From the NCBI GenBank assembly GCA_036498205.1, contig DASXIC010000094.1:13903-77902 (forward strand): 64,000 nt of DNA. The letters run 5' to 3'. The translations under genes and the position numbers were made by a program. The stretch comes from AV69 sp036498205. Its GTDB lineage: Bacteria > Verrucomicrobiota > Verrucomicrobiia > Chthoniobacterales > UBA10450. The first letter of the stretch is position 1; each line of letters begins with the position of its first letter. This document shows positions 60,566 through 64,000 of this stretch, one piece after another. The notes under the pieces were generated by a model. The model was not told where the DNA came from, did not search any database, and saw nothing but the letters and a program-made list of their open reading frames with translations.

Positions 60566-61233
60566 ACCGTTCCTTTCAGAGAATGTGCAGCTTCCGCAGT
60601 CCTTAGTTCATCAATTTGACGCGGCAGCAGCTTCTCCATCATGGCAGCGACATCGCGCACCGTCACGCTTTTGCCGTTCTCTTTTTCAATTGACGTCATG
60701 CTCACACCGCTAATCCCGCATGGTGTGATTTCCGCAAACGGTGCGAGATCGCCGCATACGTTAAGGGCGAAGCCGTGCATGGTAATCCAATGCCGGACCC
60801 CCACGCCAATTGACGCGATCTTGCGATTCTCCGCCCACACACCGGTCAAGCCGGGGCGGCGCTCCGCGGCGATTTTGAATTGCCCAAGCAAGGCGATGAG
60901 CAAGCCTTCCATCCAGCGCAAATATCTGTGTAAATCCTGTCCGCAGCCGTGCAGATCAATAATCGGATATCCGATCAGTTGACCGGGGCCGTGATAAGTC
61001 GCCTGGCCACCGCGATTGACCTCAAAAACCGGGTGCGCCAGATGTCCCGCTCCACGCAAACTGGTTTGATCGGGGGTCCGCCCGATCGTGTAAACGGCAT
61101 CGTGTTCGAGCAAAAGAACAGTATCCGGTTTTGCGGTGGAAACGCGTTTTTGGGCGACAATCTTCTCCTGCAAAGCAAGCGCTTCAGCGTAAGGGACGCG
61201 ACCAAGCCAGCGCGTTTCTAAGGCGCCGCTCAT
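60562..61233 (-). CDS. lipB: Lipoyl(octanoyl) transferase LipB
   Basis: LipB transfers octanoyl from ACP to the lipoyl domains of dehydrogenase complexes. The 223-residue protein has the family motifs RGGQATYHGPGQLIGYPIID (with the conserved His), RKIASIGVGVRHWITMHGFALNV (the Lys is the catalytic one) and the catalytic Cys in ITPCGISGVS (about 169-178). The start overlaps ruvC by 4 bases and the stop overlaps the MBL gene by 4. lipA is not in the window. Confidence 0.95.
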   Translation of the reverse strand: MSGALETRWLGRVPYAEALALQEKIVAQKRVSTAKPDTVLLLEHDAVYTIGRTPDQTSLRGAGHLAHPVFEVNRGGQATYHGPGQLIGYPIIDLHGCGQDLHRYLRWMEGLLIALLGQFKIAAERRPGLTGVWAENRKIASIGVGVRHWITMHGFALNVCGDLAPFAEITPCGISGVSMTSIEKENGKSVTVRDVAAMMEKLLPRQIDELRTAEAAHSLKGTV

Positions 61234-61733
61234 ATCTGTGTGGCTGAGGGCATTCCTAATCGCGCCGCCTCCACCGCACGTAAATGCGTTAGGGCGATGG
61301 CGAGCGCATCAGCCGAGTCCGCCTGCGGTGTTTCCGTAAGTCCGAGAAGCGCCCGCACCATGAAGGCTACCTGATTTTTACCGGCGGCGCCTGTCCCAAC
61401 CGTAGATTGCTTGATGCGGGTAGGACTGTACTCGAAAACCGGCAAGCCGCTCTCCGCCGCGGCGAGGATCGCCGCCCCGCGGGCGGCCCCCAGCAGGATC
61501 GCAGTCTTGTAACTCTGTACGTAAATCACCGCTTCCAGGGCGCAACAATCCGGCTTGTGTTCGTCGATGAGTTCGACAAGCCGCCGGCGAATCGCGACTA
61601 GACACATCGAAGACTTAAGGGCACCGGCATTGTGAATCGTGCCGAAAAACACGGCGCGCGGTTTGCCGTTGGCCGCGTCTACAACTGCGACGCCGGTATT
61701 TCGCAGTGAAGCGTCAATCGCGAGCACACGCAT
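61230..61733 (-). CDS. ruvC: Holliday junction resolvase RuvC
   Basis: RuvC cleaves Holliday junctions in recombination. The 167-residue form starts MRVLAIDASLRNTG at 61733, the expected length; the upstream frame to 61808 adds unconserved residues. Active-site acids are in AIDASLRNTG (Asp), CALEAVIY (Glu), and the late DSADALAIALTH (Asp pair). VKSTVGTGAAGKNQV-type loop text is present as IKQSTVGTGAAGKNQVAFMV. The gene lies 5 bases after DUF4337 and is coupled to lipB; ruvA and ruvB are not in the window. Confidence 0.95.
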   Translation of the reverse strand: MRVLAIDASLRNTGVAVVDAANGKPRAVFFGTIHNAGALKSSMCLVAIRRRLVELIDEHKPDCCALEAVIYVQSYKTAILLGAARGAAILAAAESGLPVFEYSPTRIKQSTVGTGAAGKNQVAFMVRALLGLTETPQADSADALAIALTHLRAVEAARLGMPSATQI

Positions 61734-61738
61734 TGGGT

Positions 61739-62353
61739 TCAACGCGTGGCAAAGCCGAGCGCGAGAAAAACGCAACCGATCACACCAATCAAAAGGCTGA
61801 CGAACCAATAAAGCCGCCGTTTTGTTAGGACGGAAATGGCGGCGATGGCGATCGCAATCTGAAACATCGTCACACCGCGGGCAAAAATTTCGTGTTGATG
61901 GAAGTTCTTTTTCGCCTCGGTCTCTTTTGCCCGGGCTTCGGTTTGAATTTCGCTCTGCTCTTCCTGGTATTTTTCGGCTTTGGCCCGGTCTTGTTCGCTG
62001 CTCGCACCACTGAGCGTCGTCTTCGCATCGAGCACAGCAGCTTTAATCCCCTTTGCCTGGTAATAGGCCCATCGATCAGAGGACTCGATCTGACTCATCA
62101 TTGCTTCATTGGCGCGAGCGCCGGAAAGAAGAGCTGCGATCGCGGCCAGCACCGCCAAAAGGGCCGTGCTTAGCGCCACCCAGGAAATCCAGCCTTCGCT
62201 GTGATGCGCCTGGTGATGAATCTCTTCGTGCAGTTGCTCCAGTGGCACCTCGGCTTCTTCCACAGCGCCTAGCTTAGAATTACGCCTCTTCCGTTCAAGA
62301 TTGAATCGAGCTTGTGGCAATGGATATCTCTCTCCAGTGAGCGGATTTGTCAT
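61739..62353 (-). CDS. DUF4337-domain membrane protein
   Basis: The 204-residue protein has a charged N-terminus (with EEIHHQAHHSEGWISWVALS), a membrane helix (TALLAVLAAIAALLSGA, about 59-75), a long coiled segment with the DUF4337-type ANEAMMSQIESSDRWAYYQ, and two C-terminal helices (FQIAIAIAAISVLT and YWFVSLLIGVIGCVFLALGF). The function is unknown. The first Met at 62392 would add 13 residues. It heads a minus-strand run including ruvC and lipB; uvrD-like helicase starts 57 bases away in the opposite direction. Confidence 0.78.
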   Translation of the reverse strand: MTNPLTGERYPLPQARFNLERKRRNSKLGAVEEAEVPLEQLHEEIHHQAHHSEGWISWVALSTALLAVLAAIAALLSGARANEAMMSQIESSDRWAYYQAKGIKAAVLDAKTTLSGASSEQDRAKAEKYQEEQSEIQTEARAKETEAKKNFHQHEIFARGVTMFQIAIAIAAISVLTKRRLYWFVSLLIGVIGCVFLALGFATR

Positions 62354-62410
62354 CGCCGCCGCTGATTTTGTTTGAAGATGCGAGAGCGTCACCGGAGCGT
62401 AAGCTCGTCA

Positions 62411-64000
62411 TGCCTCGTCAATACACGCTGCAACGCTCCCATCCCACGGTCGGAGGTGCGATTGATTACGCCGCCGATCTGAATGAGCAGCAATATGCCG
62501 CCGTTACGGCGCGGCCCGGACCGCTCTTGGTTATTGCCGGCGCGGGTTCCGGCAAAACCCGGACGCTCACCTACCGGGTCGCCTATCTGCTCGAGAACGG
62601 CGTGGACGCCCGCAATATCCTGCTCCTGACGTTCACCAATAAGGCCGCGCGGCAAATGCTGGATCGCGTTTCAAATTTGCTTCCCCTTGACGCAACCGGA
62701 ATTTGGGGTGGCACCTTTCATTCGATCGGCAATCGGATGTTGCGAAGGCACGGGAGCGCGCTCGGCTATTCGTCCGGTTTCACCATCATGGACCGCGAAG
62801 ACCAGAAGGATCTGATTACGACGGTAGTGGCGAATTCGGGAATTGATCCAAAGGAAATTCGTTTTCCCAAGAGCGACGTGTTGGCCGATCTCTTCAGCTT
62901 TGTTGTCAATACCGAGCGCCCAATGGACGAACTGCTAGCGGAGAAGTTTCCCTATTTTTTACCGTTGCTCGAGCAGATCAAGGACGTGCACGCGCGTTAC
63001 GAGCGAAAGAAAAAAGCCACTAACTCGCTCGATTTCGATGACCTGCTCGAGAAAACGTTGCGCATGTTGGTCGAGCACGAACACATCGCAGCGTTTTACC
63101 GCCGCCAGTTCCAATTCATTCTCGTCGACGAATATCAGGATACGAACAAGATCCAGGCAGATTTTATCGACACCCTCGCCTCCGAGCACAAAAACGTAAT
63201 GGTGGTGGGTGACGATGCGCAGTCGATCTACTCCTGGCGCGGAGCGAACTTTCAGAACATTCTCGAATTCCCGAAGCGTTATCCTTCGGCGCAGATATTC
63301 AAAATCGAACTGAACTATCGCAGCGTCCCGGAAATTCTCGAGGTCGCGAACAGTGCGATCGCGGCCAACATCCAACAATTCAAAAAAAATCTCAGCCCGA
63401 CCCGGGATTCTAAAGCGGTGAAGCCGGCCTTGGTGGCGCTGAACGACGGCAGTGAGCAGGCGCAGTTTGTTGCCCAGCGCATCCTCGAACTACGCGATGA
63501 AGGAGTGGAGCTGAACGAAATCGCTGTCCTCTATCGCGCGCATTATCATGCGGTCGAATTGCAGCTCGAGTTATCGCGTCGCGGGATACCCTACCAGATC
63601 ACGAGCGGTGTTCGCTTTTTCGAACAGGCTCATATCAAAGATGTGGCAGCTTTTCTTCGTTTCGTCGCCAACCCACGGGATGAAGTTGCCTTTAAACGCA
63701 TGGTCCGATTGCTGCCGGGGATCGGCGGGAAAAATGCGGAGAGCCTTTGGAATGGTTGGGAAAAATCACTCAATCAAAACGGGGATGTCGACTCATGGAG
63801 CGAACGGCTGTCGGCGCTGAGCGTCGGCGCGCGGTCGAGAAAAGCCTGGGAGCAGCTCGCCCACACCCTTGACGAGATCGCGCCGGCGGCGAAGCCGAAT
63901 CTACCGAGCGAAATGATCGTCTCGGTGGTCGAGGCGATTTACGACGATTACGCGAAGGCAAATTTCACTAACTACGAGCTTCGGCGCGAAGATTTGAACC
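62411..64000 (+). CDS. UvrD/PcrA-family ATP-dependent DNA helicase, N-terminal part
   Basis: The gene runs off the window end; 530 residues are visible. It is a superfamily 1A DNA helicase. Motifs: Q motif LNEQQYAAVTA, motif I AGAGSGKTRTLTYRVAYLL, Ia LLTFTNKAARQM, II LVDEYQDTN, III VVGDDAQSIYSWRGA, IV ELNYRS, and the 2A-domain GIPYQITSGVRFFEQAHIKD region. It unwinds DNA in repair or replication. The start ATG is in a suitable place, with GGAG 13 bases upstream. DEYQDTN instead of DEFQDTN is common in the Rep/PcrA branch. Confidence 0.93.

Noticed and set aside
1..64000. CRISPR arrays, insertion sequences, prophage or rRNA
   Set aside because: No regularly spaced direct repeats, transposase or phage genes, or rRNA-like segments were found on either strand.

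Overview
The window looks like a chromosomal segment of a Gram-negative soil or freshwater bacterium, most likely Verrucomicrobiota (Chthoniobacterales/Spartobacteria-like). The outer membrane is shown by BamA, Skp, an LpxL-type acyltransferase, a TonB receptor and a LAB_N protein. Futalosine-pathway menaquinone synthesis is shown by MqnC. A 20S proteasome is encoded directly behind a 58-residue Pup/UBact-type ubiquitin-like protein, a combination known from Verrucomicrobiota and a few other Gram-negative phyla. The placement is inference; no rRNA is present. Coding density is high, many neighbouring genes overlap by 4 bases (ATGA/GTGA), and no insertion sequence, phage or CRISPR array was seen.

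Layout: 1-711, the end of an M28 peptidase. 793-5083, an Mrp ATPase, a small protein and pyrR-pyrB-pyrC behind a candidate PyrR-binding RNA hairpin. 5080-9227 (minus), a CBS protein and sufC-sufB-sufD. 9320-14602, a lipid A acyltransferase, a signalling pair whose two dimerisation segments both lack the phospho-accepting histidine, tRNA-Gln, and a membrane pseudokinase. 14694-17575 (minus), a DUF748 protein, a proline-tailed membrane protein and a TMEM14 protein. 17694-21313, a probable metal-uptake locus (His/Cys-containing small protein, TonB receptor, ZIP transporter). 21476-25837, lysA, a secreted protein with a clan CD-like His/Cys pair, bioB, a 2TM protein and a methyltransferase. 25953-31777, a chromate-resistance-like locus: PepSY-like, DUF1259, beta-propeller, ChrB and MFS genes on the minus strand and divergent chrA. 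31855-36007, an orphan prepilin-like protein, a DUF1328 protein and hisC-mnmE-pyrD. 36034-39693, LAB_N, cysteine desulfurase, cardiolipin synthase and pdxH. 39950-46844, a stress-type membrane protein, ResB, a DUF1353 lipoprotein, an MFS pump, a secreted protein, glpX and a beta/gamma-crystallin-like protein. 46869-53100, a DAAO-like oxidase, mqnC, and bamA-skp ending at a strong terminator, then a DUF3108 protein. 53097-56398 (minus), UBact-prcB-prcA-amidase-peptidoglycan-binding protein. 56504-62353, a LysM protein, an ABC exporter, and the coupled run DUF4337-ruvC-lipB-MBL-dehydrogenase (minus). 62411-64000, the start of a UvrD/PcrA helicase.

The most notable system is the ubiquitin-like modifier/proteasome operon at 54655-56398. 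Its modifier gene is short and easily missed; it shares a TAATG stop/start with prcB, and PrcB keeps Thr1, Asp17 and Lys33. Other points of note are the pseudokinase (Lys, HRD Asp and DFG Asp all replaced), the histidine-less two-component pair, an Mrp ATPase without its CPxC cysteines, the PyrR leader hairpin, and an HTH-metallo-beta-lactamase fusion.
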